Source of the DNA: Phenylobacterium conjunctum
GTDB taxonomy: Bacteria; Pseudomonadota; Alphaproteobacteria; Caulobacterales; Caulobacteraceae
Assembly: GCF_042679085.1 (NCBI RefSeq)
Contig: NZ_JBHTLQ010000025.1
Coordinates: forward strand, 1-58,214
Direction of reading: 5' to 3'
Length of the DNA stretch: 58,214 nucleotides
The translations under genes and the position numbers were made by a program. A model generated the notes under the pieces. It did not search any database and had not been told where the DNA came from. It saw nothing but the letters and a program-made list of their open reading frames with translations. Position 1 is the stretch's first letter, and each line of letters starts with the position of its first letter. Positions 33,482 to 41,849 of this stretch are shown one piece after another.

Positions 33482-33487
33482 TATAAT
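33482..33487 (+). promoter_or_regulatory. Consensus -10 box upstream of the Tim44-type gene
   Basis: TATAAT at 33482-33487 is a perfect -10 hexamer; the -35 region (around 33459-33464) is weak. Transcription would start near 33495, downstream of the ATG at 33375, which supports the later TTG start at 33519. Confidence 0.5.
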
Positions 33488-33518
33488 CCTCAGCCTGTTC
33501 GCAGCCCCCGAGACCCGC

Positions 33519-34136
33519 TTGCAAATTCTCCAGCTGATCATCTTCGCCGGCCTCGCCGCCGTGGTCCTGTTCCAACTCTACTCCGTGCTGGGCCGCCGGG
33601 TGGGCCGCCAACCGGAGGATGGGACCGGCCCGAAGCCCCTGCCGGGCGCGCCGAGCGTTCCTGACCGGCCGGCGGAGGACAACCTCGCCAGCGGTGTCAG
33701 CCTGTCTGGCCTGGCGGCGGTGAAAGGGGTCGATCCCGGCTTCGACCTGGCCCATTTCCTGGACGGCGCGCGCTCGGCCTACGCCACCATCGTGCGCGCC
33801 TATTCCAGCGGTGATCGCGAAACCCTGAAGCCGCTCCTGTCGCCCATCGTCAACGACGCCTTCGAGGCCGGCATGGCCGCCCGCGAGGCCGAGGGTCGCA
33901 CAGAAGAGACCGAATTCACCCAGCCGCCGCGCGCCGATCTGGACAATGCGGCCCTGGACGGGACCACCGCCCGTCTGACCGTCCGCTTCCTGGCTGAGTT
34001 CCGCACCCGCGGGAAGGGTCCGGAAGGCGAGACCGTCGACGACCGTCGCACCGCCGAGCTGTGGACCTTCGAACGGGACCTGAAGAGCAAGGACCCCAAC
34101 TGGATCCTGATCCGCGTCGACGCCGCCGAGGCGTGA
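33519..34136 (+). CDS. Tim44/TimA-type membrane-associated protein
   Basis: Bacterial relative of mitochondrial Tim44; 205 residues from TTG at 33519. The N-terminal segment LQILQLIIFAGLAAVVLFQLY is one membrane anchor. The linker is Pro-rich and the C-terminal domain has FDLAHFLDGARSAYATIVRAY and a cone-shaped alpha/beta fold ending DPNWILIRVDAAEA, as in Tim44. The TTG start is chosen because the -10 box lies just upstream and homologues begin near here; the frame is open from 33375. The role is unknown, possibly envelope-associated. Its stop overlaps the GTG start option of mltA. Confidence 0.82.
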   Translation: MQILQLIIFAGLAAVVLFQLYSVLGRRVGRQPEDGTGPKPLPGAPSVPDRPAEDNLASGVSLSGLAAVKGVDPGFDLAHFLDGARSAYATIVRAYSSGDRETLKPLLSPIVNDAFEAGMAAREAEGRTEETEFTQPPRADLDNAALDGTTARLTVRFLAEFRTRGKGPEGETVDDRRTAELWTFERDLKSKDPNWILIRVDAAEA

Positions 34137-34159
34137 GGGTGAAGCTTCCGATGTGCGTT

Positions 34160-34213
34160 CCTTCTCCCCTTGCGGGAGAAGGTGGCCTGGCGGAGCCAGG
34201 CCGGATGAGGGGT
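34160..34213 (+). repeat. CCTTCTCCCC-type dispersed repeat, copy C, overlapping mltA start
   Basis: CCTTCTCCCCTTGCGGGAGA to GATGAGGGGT, with inner hairpin TGGCCTGGCGGAGCCAGGCC, closely matching copies A and B at 23.9 kb. The ATG at 34205 inside the repeat is the likely start of mltA. Confidence 0.75.
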
Positions 34214-35320
34214 TTCTCGGCCACGATCGCCGCGGGCCTGTTCCTCGCCGCCTGCGCCACAACGCCGGCGCCCACACCGACGCCCGGTCCGCAGCCGAAA
34301 CCCAAGCCGCCCGAGCCGCCGCCGGCCGAGCGGCTGAAGGCCGAGACCTTCGCTGATATTCCAGGCTGGGAGGCCGAGGACCACGCCGCGGCCTTCACCG
34401 CATTCCGCTCGGTCTGCGGCGCCGCGCGTGAGCCGGAGATGGCCGGCGCCTGCCGCCGGGCCCGGTCGGTGGAGCTGCTCGCCGCGCCCCAGGCCAAGGC
34501 GTTCTTCGAGACCAACTTCACCCCCTACCGCGTGGCCGGCGAAGGGGTGCTGACCGCCTATTTCGCCCCGGAGTATCCCGCCCGCCGGGTTCCGGACGCC
34601 GAGTTCTCCGCGCCTGTGCGGCCCAGGCCCGCCGACATGGTCCTGGCCGGGACCTCCGGCAAGGAGGCGATGCAGCGCCAGCCGGACGGGACGCTGCTGC
34701 CCTATCCAGACCGGACCTGGATCGAGACGCAAGGCCCCAAGGACGCCCTGGCCTGGATGCGCCCCGAGGACCTGTTCTTCCTGCAGATCCAGGGCTCCGG
34801 GGTTCTGACCCTGGAGGACGGGGTGCGGATGAAGGCGCTCTACGCCGCCAACAACGGCAAGCCCTTCATCGGCATCGCCAACCAGATGCGCGACAAGGGC
34901 CTGCTCGCCCCGGACAACATCTCCGGTGAGGCGATCCGCGCCTGGCTGGCCGATCACCGCGGCCCGGACGCCGATGCGGTGATGCGGCTCAATCCACGTT
35001 TCGCCTATTTCAGCCTGGCGCCCGATGACGGCAAGCCGCCGGCCGGGGCGGCGGGGATCCCCCTGCCGGCTGGCCGGGCCATCGCCGTGGATCCGACGCG
35101 CCACGCCATGGGCGAGCTGTTGTGGATCGACGGAACCGCCCCGATCCTCAACGGCGCCTTCCCCGCCTATCGCCGGCTGGTCACCGCCCTGGATGTGGGC
35201 GGGGCGATCAAGGGCGATGTCCGCGCGGACCTCTATCTGGGCCAGGGCCAGGCCGCGGGCGCCGAGGCCGGCCGGGTGCGTCACACCCTGCGCATGCACC
35301 TGCTGCGCCCCAAGCCCTGA
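34205..35320 (+). CDS. mltA: Membrane-bound lytic murein transglycosylase A
   Basis: Outer-membrane lipoprotein that cleaves the peptidoglycan MurNAc-GlcNAc bond. The predicted lipobox is LFLAAC after a short hydrophobic stretch, followed by a Pro-rich linker. The MltA double-psi barrel begins around VAGEGVLTAYFAPEYPAR; FFLQIQGSGVLTLEDG carries the catalytic-type region, and the 3D domain has AIAVDPTRHAMGELLWID. From ATG 34205 the protein is 371 residues. Other starts are GTG 34133 (overlapping the Tim44-type stop) and ATG 34151, which would encode the repeat as residues. Confidence 0.92.
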   Translation: MRGFSATIAAGLFLAACATTPAPTPTPGPQPKPKPPEPPPAERLKAETFADIPGWEAEDHAAAFTAFRSVCGAAREPEMAGACRRARSVELLAAPQAKAFFETNFTPYRVAGEGVLTAYFAPEYPARRVPDAEFSAPVRPRPADMVLAGTSGKEAMQRQPDGTLLPYPDRTWIETQGPKDALAWMRPEDLFFLQIQGSGVLTLEDGVRMKALYAANNGKPFIGIANQMRDKGLLAPDNISGEAIRAWLADHRGPDADAVMRLNPRFAYFSLAPDDGKPPAGAAGIPLPAGRAIAVDPTRHAMGELLWIDGTAPILNGAFPAYRRLVTALDVGGAIKGDVRADLYLGQGQAAGAEAGRVRHTLRMHLLRPKP

Positions 35321-35327
35321 GGCGGCG

Positions 35328-35858
35328 GTGATCAAGCGGCCCATTCGACCGGACGAGCTGAAGCTCTGGTCCATGGTGGCCGGCACCGTGCGGCCCCTGC
35401 CCGGGCGGGCGGTCCCGAAGATGGACCCGGACCATGCGCCCGCGCCGCACGACCCGGATGCGCGGGCCGCGCGCCTGCCGGCGCCGGACCGCCCGGTGCA
35501 CAAGCCTTTGCGGCAGGCGAGCCTGGATCCCATCGAGCCGGGCCGCCGCCACCGGATCGCCCGGGAGCGCGAGGAGATCGGCGCCCGCATCGACCTGCAC
35601 GGCTATGGCCAGGACCAGGCCCGCGCCGCCCTGGAAGGCTTTGTCCGGCGCAATTTCGACGAAGGGCACCGGGCGGTGCTGGTGATCACCGGCAAGGGCC
35701 TGCGCGGCGACGGCGTCCTGCGGCGGCTGACCCCCGAATGGCTGGCGGCCCCGGCCCTGCGCGACATGGTCGCCGGGGTGAGCGAGGCGCACCGGCATCA
35801 TGGGGGGGCGGGGGCGCTGTACGTGGCCCTCAAAAGGAAGCCGCGGCCTCAGGTTTAG
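35328..35858 (+). CDS. Smr/MutS2-type domain protein
   Basis: A 176-residue protein with a basic, low-complexity N-terminus and a C-terminal Smr domain (RIDLHGYGQDQARAALEGF, then VLVITGKGLRGDGVLRR and an HHGGAGALYVALKR ending). Small Smr proteins are candidate nucleases or RNA-binding factors and lack the MutS part. The GTG start at 35328 is seven bases after the mltA stop; it is probably co-transcribed with the Tim44-type gene and mltA. The N-terminal region is poorly conserved, so the exact start is less sure. Confidence 0.88.
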   Translation: MIKRPIRPDELKLWSMVAGTVRPLPGRAVPKMDPDHAPAPHDPDARAARLPAPDRPVHKPLRQASLDPIEPGRRHRIAREREEIGARIDLHGYGQDQARAALEGFVRRNFDEGHRAVLVITGKGLRGDGVLRRLTPEWLAAPALRDMVAGVSEAHRHHGGAGALYVALKRKPRPQV

Positions 35859-35996
35859 GTCCACGAACCTCACGAACCACACAAACCCGCTCATCCCGGC
35901 GAACGCCGGGAACCAGATGACGAGTGCGGAGCCTGGAGACCTGGGCCCCGGCATTCGCCTCGGTGGGCGGAACTTGGAATGTTCGTGTGGTTCGTG
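35859..35996. repeat. MITE-like palindromic element, copy 1
   Basis: Begins right after the Smr gene stop with GTCCACGAACC and a near repeat of it, and ends GTTCGTGTGGTTCGTG. It carries the inner module CGCTCATCCCGGCGAACGCC (then GGGAACCAGATGACG), which is shared in inverted order by the element at 43537-43685. It separates the Smr gene from the convergent symporter. Confidence 0.7.
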
Positions 35997-36001
35997 CTCC
36001 C

Positions 36002-37252
36002 TCAGGTCTGCGCGGCCGCCGAAGTCTTGCCCCACCGATCCGCCCAGCAGGTCACCCCCACATGGGCGGTCACATTGCCCACCGTGCGCGAGAAGTCGGG
36101 CAGGGTCTCGACCGCCAGCAGCAGGGGCAGGAGGTCCAGCGGCAGGCCCATGGCCATCGAGATCGGCACCAGGGTGGTGAAGAAGGTGACCGAACTCGCC
36201 ACCCCCACCGTCGCCAGGCTGACCAGGCAGGCCACCACCACGCCGATGGCCAGGCGGGCGGGGTCGAGGTGGACGCCGTAGATGTGGGCCACATAGATGG
36301 CGACGGCCAGGTTGCCGGGCGGGCTGGTCAGGCGGAAGACCGAAACCGCCAAGGGCATGACCACCCCGCGCACGGTGGCCTTGACCCCCAGGCGCTCGGT
36401 GGTCTCCAGCATCAGGGGCAGGCAGGCCAGGGACGACTGGGTGGAGATCGCCATGGCCTCCACCGGGATCAGGGCCTGGAACAGGCGCCCGGGCGCGATC
36501 TTGCCGCCGAAGATGGCCATCAGCAGGCCCAGGCCCCCGGCCATCAGGCACATGATCGAGACCACGATCACATACTGGCCGAGCACGCCCACGGCGCCGA
36601 AGCCGGTCTGGTCGCCGACCACCAGGGCCAGGAAGAAGACCCCGAAGGGCGCAAGCTTCAGGACCCAGTCGACGATGACCATCATGGTCGCCTGGACGGC
36701 GTCGAACAGGGCGAACAGGTGGCCGCGGCGATCCTCCGACAGGCGGCTGGCGGCCATGCCGAACACCAGGGCGAACAGGCAGATGGAGGCGACGGCGCCG
36801 TCGGCGGCGGCCTTGATCGGGTTGGCGGGGACAAAGGACTTCAGCCATTCGCCCAGGGGCGGCACGGGCGGAATACCCGCAGCCTGACCCTCGGCGGCCT
36901 TGCGCAGGCCCGCGGCGGCTTCGGCCGGCGGCGGCCAGACGGCCAGCAGGGCTGGCGTCAGGATCGCGGTCGCGGTGGTGGCGATCAGCAGCATGACCCC
37001 GAAGGTCAGCAACGCCCGGCCGGCGACCCCGCCGCCCGCCACCGTGCCGGCCGCCTGGGCCGCGCCAACCACCAGAAGGGAGAAGACCAGCGGGATGATG
37101 GTCATCCTCAGGCTGTCCAGCCAGACCCCGCCGAGCGCGCTCGCATAGGTGACCAGCTGGTCCTGGAACGGCGAATGCAGGGCCGCCAGGGTGGCGCCGA
37201 TGGCCAGACCCAGGATGAGGCCGGCGAGAATGCGAAGGGTCAGCGAATTCAT
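36002..37252 (-). CDS. Dicarboxylate/amino acid:cation symporter (SLC1/DAACS family)
   Basis: Secondary transporter of the glutamate/dicarboxylate type; 416 residues with about eight membrane segments and two re-entrant loops. The N-terminal helix LRILAGLILGLAIGATLAAL, the TM2-TM3 segment SLRMTIIPLVFSLLVVGAAQ, the HP1-like tip STQSSLACLPLML and a TM8-like LPDFSRTVGNVTAHVGVT match the fold. The NMDGT motif of TM7 is not conserved (SVFRLTSPPGN), so the substrate may not be a standard dicarboxylate. Monocistronic; ATG 37252. Confidence 0.88.
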   Translation of the reverse strand: MNSLTLRILAGLILGLAIGATLAALHSPFQDQLVTYASALGGVWLDSLRMTIIPLVFSLLVVGAAQAAGTVAGGGVAGRALLTFGVMLLIATTATAILTPALLAVWPPPAEAAAGLRKAAEGQAAGIPPVPPLGEWLKSFVPANPIKAAADGAVASICLFALVFGMAASRLSEDRRGHLFALFDAVQATMMVIVDWVLKLAPFGVFFLALVVGDQTGFGAVGVLGQYVIVVSIMCLMAGGLGLLMAIFGGKIAPGRLFQALIPVEAMAISTQSSLACLPLMLETTERLGVKATVRGVVMPLAVSVFRLTSPPGNLAVAIYVAHIYGVHLDPARLAIGVVVACLVSLATVGVASSVTFFTTLVPISMAMGLPLDLLPLLLAVETLPDFSRTVGNVTAHVGVTCWADRWGKTSAAAQT

Positions 37253-37330
37253 GACCCCAGACTTACGGGCGCGGAAGCTGCTGACTAGAGAGAATTTCTT
37301 TCCCGCGTCCGCTCATTCCCGCGCAGACGG

Positions 37331-39241
37331 TTACTTCGGCAGGGCGAAGGCGATGAGCTGGTCGCCGGCCTTGGTGCGGGACTTGGCGTGCCCGCCGGCG
37401 GCGATGACCACGTATTGGCGGCCTTGCCAGACATAGGTCATGGGCGTCGCCTGGCCCCCGGCCGGCAGGCGGCCCTTCCAGACTTCCTTGCCCGTGCGGG
37501 CCTCGAAGGCGCGCAGGTAATTGTCCATGGCGGCGCCGATGAAGACCAGTCCGCCGGCGGTGACGATGGGGCCGCCGAAGTTGGGGGTGCCGGTGCGGCG
37601 CAGGAGGAATTGTGAACCGGGAACAAGGTCGCGGGTGGTCCCGAGCGGAACCTGCCACAGGATCCTGCCATCATGCAGATCGACGGCGGCCAACTGGCCC
37701 CAGGGCGGTGGATTGCAGGGCAGGCCCAGGGGGGACCGCAGCAGCTCGCGCTTCATCCCGTAGGCCGCACCCGCATTGGGGCTGATCTCCAGGTCGGGCC
37801 GGGCCGCCTTTTCGGCGGCGTAGGCCCTGCGTGGGATCAGGGTCACTTTGTGCAGGGCGCTGGAGGTGTTGACGATGGCCACGCCCAGGCCGGGATCGAA
37901 GGCGATCCCGCCCCAGTTCGAACCGCCGCCCGTAAAGGGATAGACAATCGTCCCTTGGGTCGACGGCGGGGTGTAGATCCCGTCGTTGCGGGCGCCCCGC
38001 ATCAAGGCTGCGCAGGCCTTTCTCTCCCAAGGCGTGATCCCGAAGGCCTCGGCGGTAGTGATCCGTTGGGGCGCAAGGGGCGGCGGGGCGACGGGAAAGG
38101 GTTGGGTCGGCGAAAGCTGGTCCCCGATCGCGCCGCTCCGCGGAACCGGGCGCTCCACGACCGGGATCAGGGGCTGGCCGGTCTCGCGGTTGAGGGTGAA
38201 AAGCAGACCCTGCTTGGTGGGCTGAATCACGGCGGGTGCGGTCACGCCCTTCCAGGTGACGGTGGCCAGGGTTGGCTGGGCTGGGAGGTCATAGTCCCAG
38301 ACGTCGTGATGCGTGGTCTGGAACGCCCAGACCACCTCGCCGGTGGCCGCCCTCAGGGCCACGACCGAGTTGGCGTGGCCGGCGTTTCCGGGCCGGGCCG
38401 CGCCGTAGAAGTCCGGGCTGGGGCTTGAGGTCGGCAGGAAGACCAGGCCCCGCGCCTCATCGACGCTCATGGGCGCCCAGACATTGGCGGCGCCGGACCG
38501 GACGGCGGGCCGGGCCCCAGCCAGGGGATCGAAGCGCCACTTCAACCTGCCGCTGACCGGATCAAAGGCGTGAACCGCGCCGGAGGTCTCCACCTGGCGC
38601 TGGTTGTCGTCGATGGAGGAGCCTGTGATCACAACACCCGCGACCACCACCGGGGGTGAGGTGATCTGGGCGCTGCCGGGCCGGGAGAGGCTGACGCCCG
38701 GTATGGCGTCCACGAAGCCGGCGGCGCCGAAACCCCGGCAGGGCATGCCCGTCCGGGCGTCCAGGGCGAACAGACGCCGGTCGTTGGTCGCGGTGAAGAT
38801 CCGCTCGGCGCAGGGGGCTCCCGCGGGCGCCGTTGGGTCCCGCCACCAGGCCACCCCCCGACAGGCGTAGCTGTTCGGATAGTGGACGCCCGCCGCGATT
38901 TTCGGGTCGAAGGTCCAGAGCGGTCGGCCTGTTCCGGGATCGAGGGCGAACACCGTGTTGAACGGCGAGCAGGCATATAGCCGGCCGCCGGCCAGGATCG
39001 GCGTGGCTTCGAAGGCGGCCCGTTCGATATCGCCAGCATGGGTTTTCAGGACGCCGGTGGAAAAGGACCAGGCCGGCTTCAGCCGGCCGACATTGGCGAG
39101 GTTGATCTGGGCGGCCGGCGAATAGCGGGTCCCGCCAGCGTCGCCACCATAGTGGGTCCAACCAGCGTCGGCGGCTCCAGCCTCCGAAGCGGCGAGTCCC
39201 ATGGTCAGGACAACGGCGGTGAACAGACCCGGTTTCAGCAC
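37331..39241 (-). CDS. Periplasmic PQQ-dependent dehydrogenase (glucose/quinate/shikimate family)
   Basis: A 636-residue beta-propeller quinoprotein with a signal peptide (MLKPGLFTAVVLTMGLAASEAGA) in place of the N-terminal membrane domain of the 800-residue members. Propeller repeats include GWTHYGGDAGGTRYSPAAQI, PLWTFDPKIAAGVHYPNS, VWAFQTTHHDVWDYDLPAQP (a family signature) and KVTLIPRRAYAAE. Electron transfer would be to ubiquinone through a membrane partner not seen here. The substrate is unclear: glucose, quinate and shikimate are options. Whether the host makes PQQ cannot be judged from this window. Confidence 0.85.
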   Translation of the reverse strand: MLKPGLFTAVVLTMGLAASEAGAADAGWTHYGGDAGGTRYSPAAQINLANVGRLKPAWSFSTGVLKTHAGDIERAAFEATPILAGGRLYACSPFNTVFALDPGTGRPLWTFDPKIAAGVHYPNSYACRGVAWWRDPTAPAGAPCAERIFTATNDRRLFALDARTGMPCRGFGAAGFVDAIPGVSLSRPGSAQITSPPVVVAGVVITGSSIDDNQRQVETSGAVHAFDPVSGRLKWRFDPLAGARPAVRSGAANVWAPMSVDEARGLVFLPTSSPSPDFYGAARPGNAGHANSVVALRAATGEVVWAFQTTHHDVWDYDLPAQPTLATVTWKGVTAPAVIQPTKQGLLFTLNRETGQPLIPVVERPVPRSGAIGDQLSPTQPFPVAPPPLAPQRITTAEAFGITPWERKACAALMRGARNDGIYTPPSTQGTIVYPFTGGGSNWGGIAFDPGLGVAIVNTSSALHKVTLIPRRAYAAEKAARPDLEISPNAGAAYGMKRELLRSPLGLPCNPPPWGQLAAVDLHDGRILWQVPLGTTRDLVPGSQFLLRRTGTPNFGGPIVTAGGLVFIGAAMDNYLRAFEARTGKEVWKGRLPAGGQATPMTYVWQGRQYVVIAAGGHAKSRTKAGDQLIAFALPK

Positions 39242-39272
39242 CGCATGATGAGGCGTCCGGCGCCGCTCCGGG

Positions 39273-40181
39273 TCAAGAGGTTGTAGGCCGCCGCCGCCGC
39301 AACAGCTCCGCGCAGCCGGCCAGGTAGAGGGCGATGGCGATTTCGAAGGCCACGCCGGTGGCGTCGCCGGGATCGACCGGGTCGCCGGGCAGCATGGCCT
39401 GGCCGAACAGGGCGATCATCATGTTGTTGGCCAGGTGGGCGCCGATGGCGAACTCCAGCCCGCCCAGGCGAATGGCGGTCCAGGCGAAGGCGGCGCCGAT
39501 GATCGCCCGCGCCACCAGGGCGTAGGGGCTGAACTCCAGGTGGACCAGGGAGAACAGCAGGCCGGAGACCAGTATGGCCAGGTAGGGCTTGCCGGTCAGG
39601 GCCTGGGCCTGTTGCAGGACATAGCCGCGGAACACCGCCTCCTCGGCCCAGGCGGCCAGCAGGAAGCCGACGGCGCTGGCCGCGACATAGATCATCCGCA
39701 CCTGGAACGCCGCGCGGTCGTCGAAGATCGGCGCTCCGGCCGACAGGGAGGCCTCGCCGTGCATCAGGCCGGCCACCTGGGACAGGACTACGGCGCCGGC
39801 CAGGCCCAGGCCGAAGCCCAGGGCCAACTGGCGCCAGCGGAAGCGCGGCGCGGCGGTGATCCAGCTGCGCAAGGGCCGGTCGAAGATGCGGGCCGCCGCG
39901 ATCAGGGCGCCGAGCGCCGCCGCCCCCAGGGCCAGGCTGATCTCCAGCACATAGAGCGCCGAGCGCAGCAGGGGCGGTGGCCCGGCGATGGGATCGGAGT
40001 TCAAGAGGTCGATCCCCAGGGCCGCCAGGGCCTCGACCATCACCCCTGTCGCGATGACCCCCAGGATAAAGGCCAGGGTCAGGCCCGCCGCGGCCATGGC
40101 CAGCACCCGCGGCCAGGACCGGTCGCGGGGACCGGCGGCGGCCAGGAACGGAGCCTCGTCGAGGGCGGGAAGGGCGCTCAT
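39273..40181 (-). CDS. CPBP-family intramembrane metalloprotease
   Basis: Membrane protein of 302 residues with about eight hydrophobic segments and the Abi/CAAX protease motifs: EEAVFRGYVLQQ (the EExxxR motif), FSLVHLEFSPYALVAR (His) and GAHLANNMM (HxxxN). The substrate is unknown; CPBP members mature CAAX proteins or bacteriocins and several have unclear roles. It stands alone between the dehydrogenase and the exported hypothetical gene. Confidence 0.85.
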   Translation of the reverse strand: MSALPALDEAPFLAAAGPRDRSWPRVLAMAAAGLTLAFILGVIATGVMVEALAALGIDLLNSDPIAGPPPLLRSALYVLEISLALGAAALGALIAAARIFDRPLRSWITAAPRFRWRQLALGFGLGLAGAVVLSQVAGLMHGEASLSAGAPIFDDRAAFQVRMIYVAASAVGFLLAAWAEEAVFRGYVLQQAQALTGKPYLAILVSGLLFSLVHLEFSPYALVARAIIGAAFAWTAIRLGGLEFAIGAHLANNMMIALFGQAMLPGDPVDPGDATGVAFEIAIALYLAGCAELLRRRRPTTS

Positions 40182-40216
40182 GCGGCGAAGGTTAGCCTGG
40201 GTCGGGGTGAGCCGCT

Positions 40217-40873
40217 ATGCTCAGGCCCATGCGTCGCACCCTGCCCCTGATGCTCGTCCTCCTGACCGCCGGCGCGGCCCATGCGGCCGACCCCGGCGCG
40301 GATCCCAGGGCGGATCGGGGAACGATGCAGCAGAAGGACACCTTCCGCGACGCGGCCCTGGCCCCGCTGGAGGATCTGAACCTCAAGCAGCAGGGGGTGC
40401 CCGACGTGCTCGCGCGGGCCAGATCCAATCCTTACGACCTGACGGGCCTGGACCGCTGCGAGGGGATCGCCGGCGAGATCGGCCGCCTGGACGGCGCCCT
40501 GGGCCCCGACCTGGACGAGGCCCCGCCGCCCGATGAGCGCACGAAGCTGCAGAAGGCCGGCGGCGCGATCAAGGACGCTGGTGTCGCCGAGGTGCGCGCC
40601 GAGACCCGTTCGGTGCTGCCGTTCCGGGGCTGGATCCGCAAGCTGACCGGCGCCGCGCGGCACGAAAGGAAGGTGGCCGAGGCGATCCGCGCCGGCGAGG
40701 TGCGTCGGGGCTATCTGAAGGGCGTTGGCATGCGGATGAACTGCGCCCCGCCGGCCGCGCCGTCCTGGTTCACGCCCGCGCCGCCGCCCAGCGCGCCGGA
40801 AAAGGCCAAGGGCGCGCTGGAGGCCCTTTGGCTCAAGCTGCTCGCCTGGTTCCGGAGCTGGTGGCCGTTCTAG
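40217..40873 (+). CDS. Exported conserved hypothetical protein
   Basis: A 218-residue protein with a signal peptide (MLRPMRRTLPLMLVLLTAGAAHA). The mature part is Ala/Asp/Pro-rich with one region of note (DVLARARSNPYDLTGLDRCEGIAGEIGRLD), a basic central region (RKLTGAARHERKVAEAIRAGEVRRGYLKG), then a tail ending LLAWFRSWWPF. Related proteins occur in Alphaproteobacteria without a known role; I recognise no domain. The ATG at 40217 has GGGTGAG upstream. A hairpin lies just past the stop. Confidence 0.7.
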   Translation: MLRPMRRTLPLMLVLLTAGAAHAADPGADPRADRGTMQQKDTFRDAALAPLEDLNLKQQGVPDVLARARSNPYDLTGLDRCEGIAGEIGRLDGALGPDLDEAPPPDERTKLQKAGGAIKDAGVAEVRAETRSVLPFRGWIRKLTGAARHERKVAEAIRAGEVRRGYLKGVGMRMNCAPPAAPSWFTPAPPPSAPEKAKGALEALWLKLLAWFRSWWPF

Positions 40874-40874
40874 A

Positions 40875-40918
40875 GCGCGTTCCGATAAGTGGACGCCGGT
40901 TATCGGATCAAAACGCGC
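40875..40918. repeat. GCGCGTTCCGATAA hairpin between convergent genes
   Basis: GCGCGTT-CCGATAA and TTATCGG-(ATCAA)-AACGCGC form a strong hairpin between the exported hypothetical gene and the phosphatase. A relative of the 46884-46930 element, with the same CCGATA/TATCGG core. Confidence 0.6.
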
Positions 40919-40930
40919 GGGTCCAAGCTC

Positions 40931-41713
40931 TCAGGCCGCGGCGGCGCGGCGGGCGCGGGCCTGCAGGATGCGCGGGCCGGTGTCGTCCAGCCGCACGGCG
41001 GTGAGCACCCCGGTCGCATAGACCCCGGTGTCGATGCCGATCCGGGCCGGCAGGACCTGCGGCTCCTCCATCGGCGTGTGGCCGTGGACAATGATCTTCT
41101 CGAACCGGCCGGGCGCGGTCAGGAACTCCTGGCGGATCCAGATCAAGTCCTTCTCGGACTGTCGGGACAAGGGCACCCCAGGCCGAACACCGGCATGGAC
41201 AAAGGCGTAGTCGCCAACCTCGATCATCAGTTCGAGATTGCGATAGAACTCCAGGTGCTCTGCCGGCAGGGCTTCAGCCAGGGCTTCGGAGGCCTTGATC
41301 CAGGCCTCGGTGTCGGTGCGCTGGGCCGGCGGCTGGACGCCGTAGGAGGCCAGGGTGGTGTTGCCGCCGAAGTCCGCCCAGGTGGCGCCGAAGCTCGGCT
41401 CCTCCAGGAACTGCAGCAGGGCCTCCTCGTGGTTGCCCTTCAGGGTCCGGACCTCGAAGGCGGTCTCCCGCATCAGGCCAAGGATCCGCTCCACCACCCC
41501 GGCCGAGGCCGGGCCGCGGTCCACATAGTCGCCCACAAAGATCAGCATTGGCCGCTCGGCCGGCTGCGAGGCCAGGGCGTCCTCGGCGATGGTCAGGATC
41601 AGGGGATCGAGGGCGTCCAGATGCCCGTGCACATCCCCCACCGCATAGACGAGCCGTCCGCCGGTGGAGGCGGCTGCAGGCTTGGCCTTGGGTTTGAAGA
41701 GATTGCGGAACAC
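40931..41713 (-). CDS. Metallophosphoesterase, Ser/Thr phosphatase / Ap4A-type
   Basis: A 260-residue calcineurin-like phosphoesterase. All metal motifs are present: YAVGDVHGHLDAL (DxH), FVGDYVDRGPASAGVVERIL (GDxxDRG), RTLKGNHEEALL (GNHE) and YAFVHAGVRPGV with IVHGHTPME (distal His). The closest known groups are PP1-like bacterial phosphatases and symmetrical Ap4A hydrolases; the sequence does not decide between them. The GTG at 41713 has AAGGAG ten bases upstream; a GTG at 41737 would add eight residues. Confidence 0.88.
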   Translation of the reverse strand: MFRNLFKPKAKPAAASTGGRLVYAVGDVHGHLDALDPLILTIAEDALASQPAERPMLIFVGDYVDRGPASAGVVERILGLMRETAFEVRTLKGNHEEALLQFLEEPSFGATWADFGGNTTLASYGVQPPAQRTDTEAWIKASEALAEALPAEHLEFYRNLELMIEVGDYAFVHAGVRPGVPLSRQSEKDLIWIRQEFLTAPGRFEKIIVHGHTPMEEPQVLPARIGIDTGVYATGVLTAVRLDDTGPRILQARARRAAAA

Positions 41714-41849
41714 CGACGACAAACTCCTTGAACGCACCGCAACATAGGCGCGCAGGGCTTAAGCTTCAACGAAGGCCGCGACCTTGAGGTTGCTGGCGGC
41801 TCGGCCCTGCCTGGCCTAGCCTCACACACCCCGACGTGCGGAGCGGTCC

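Noticed and set aside
33375..33518. 48-codon N-terminal extension of the Tim44-type protein
   Set aside because: It contains a perfect TATAAT promoter box and no conserved sequence; the membrane anchor begins right after TTG 33519.
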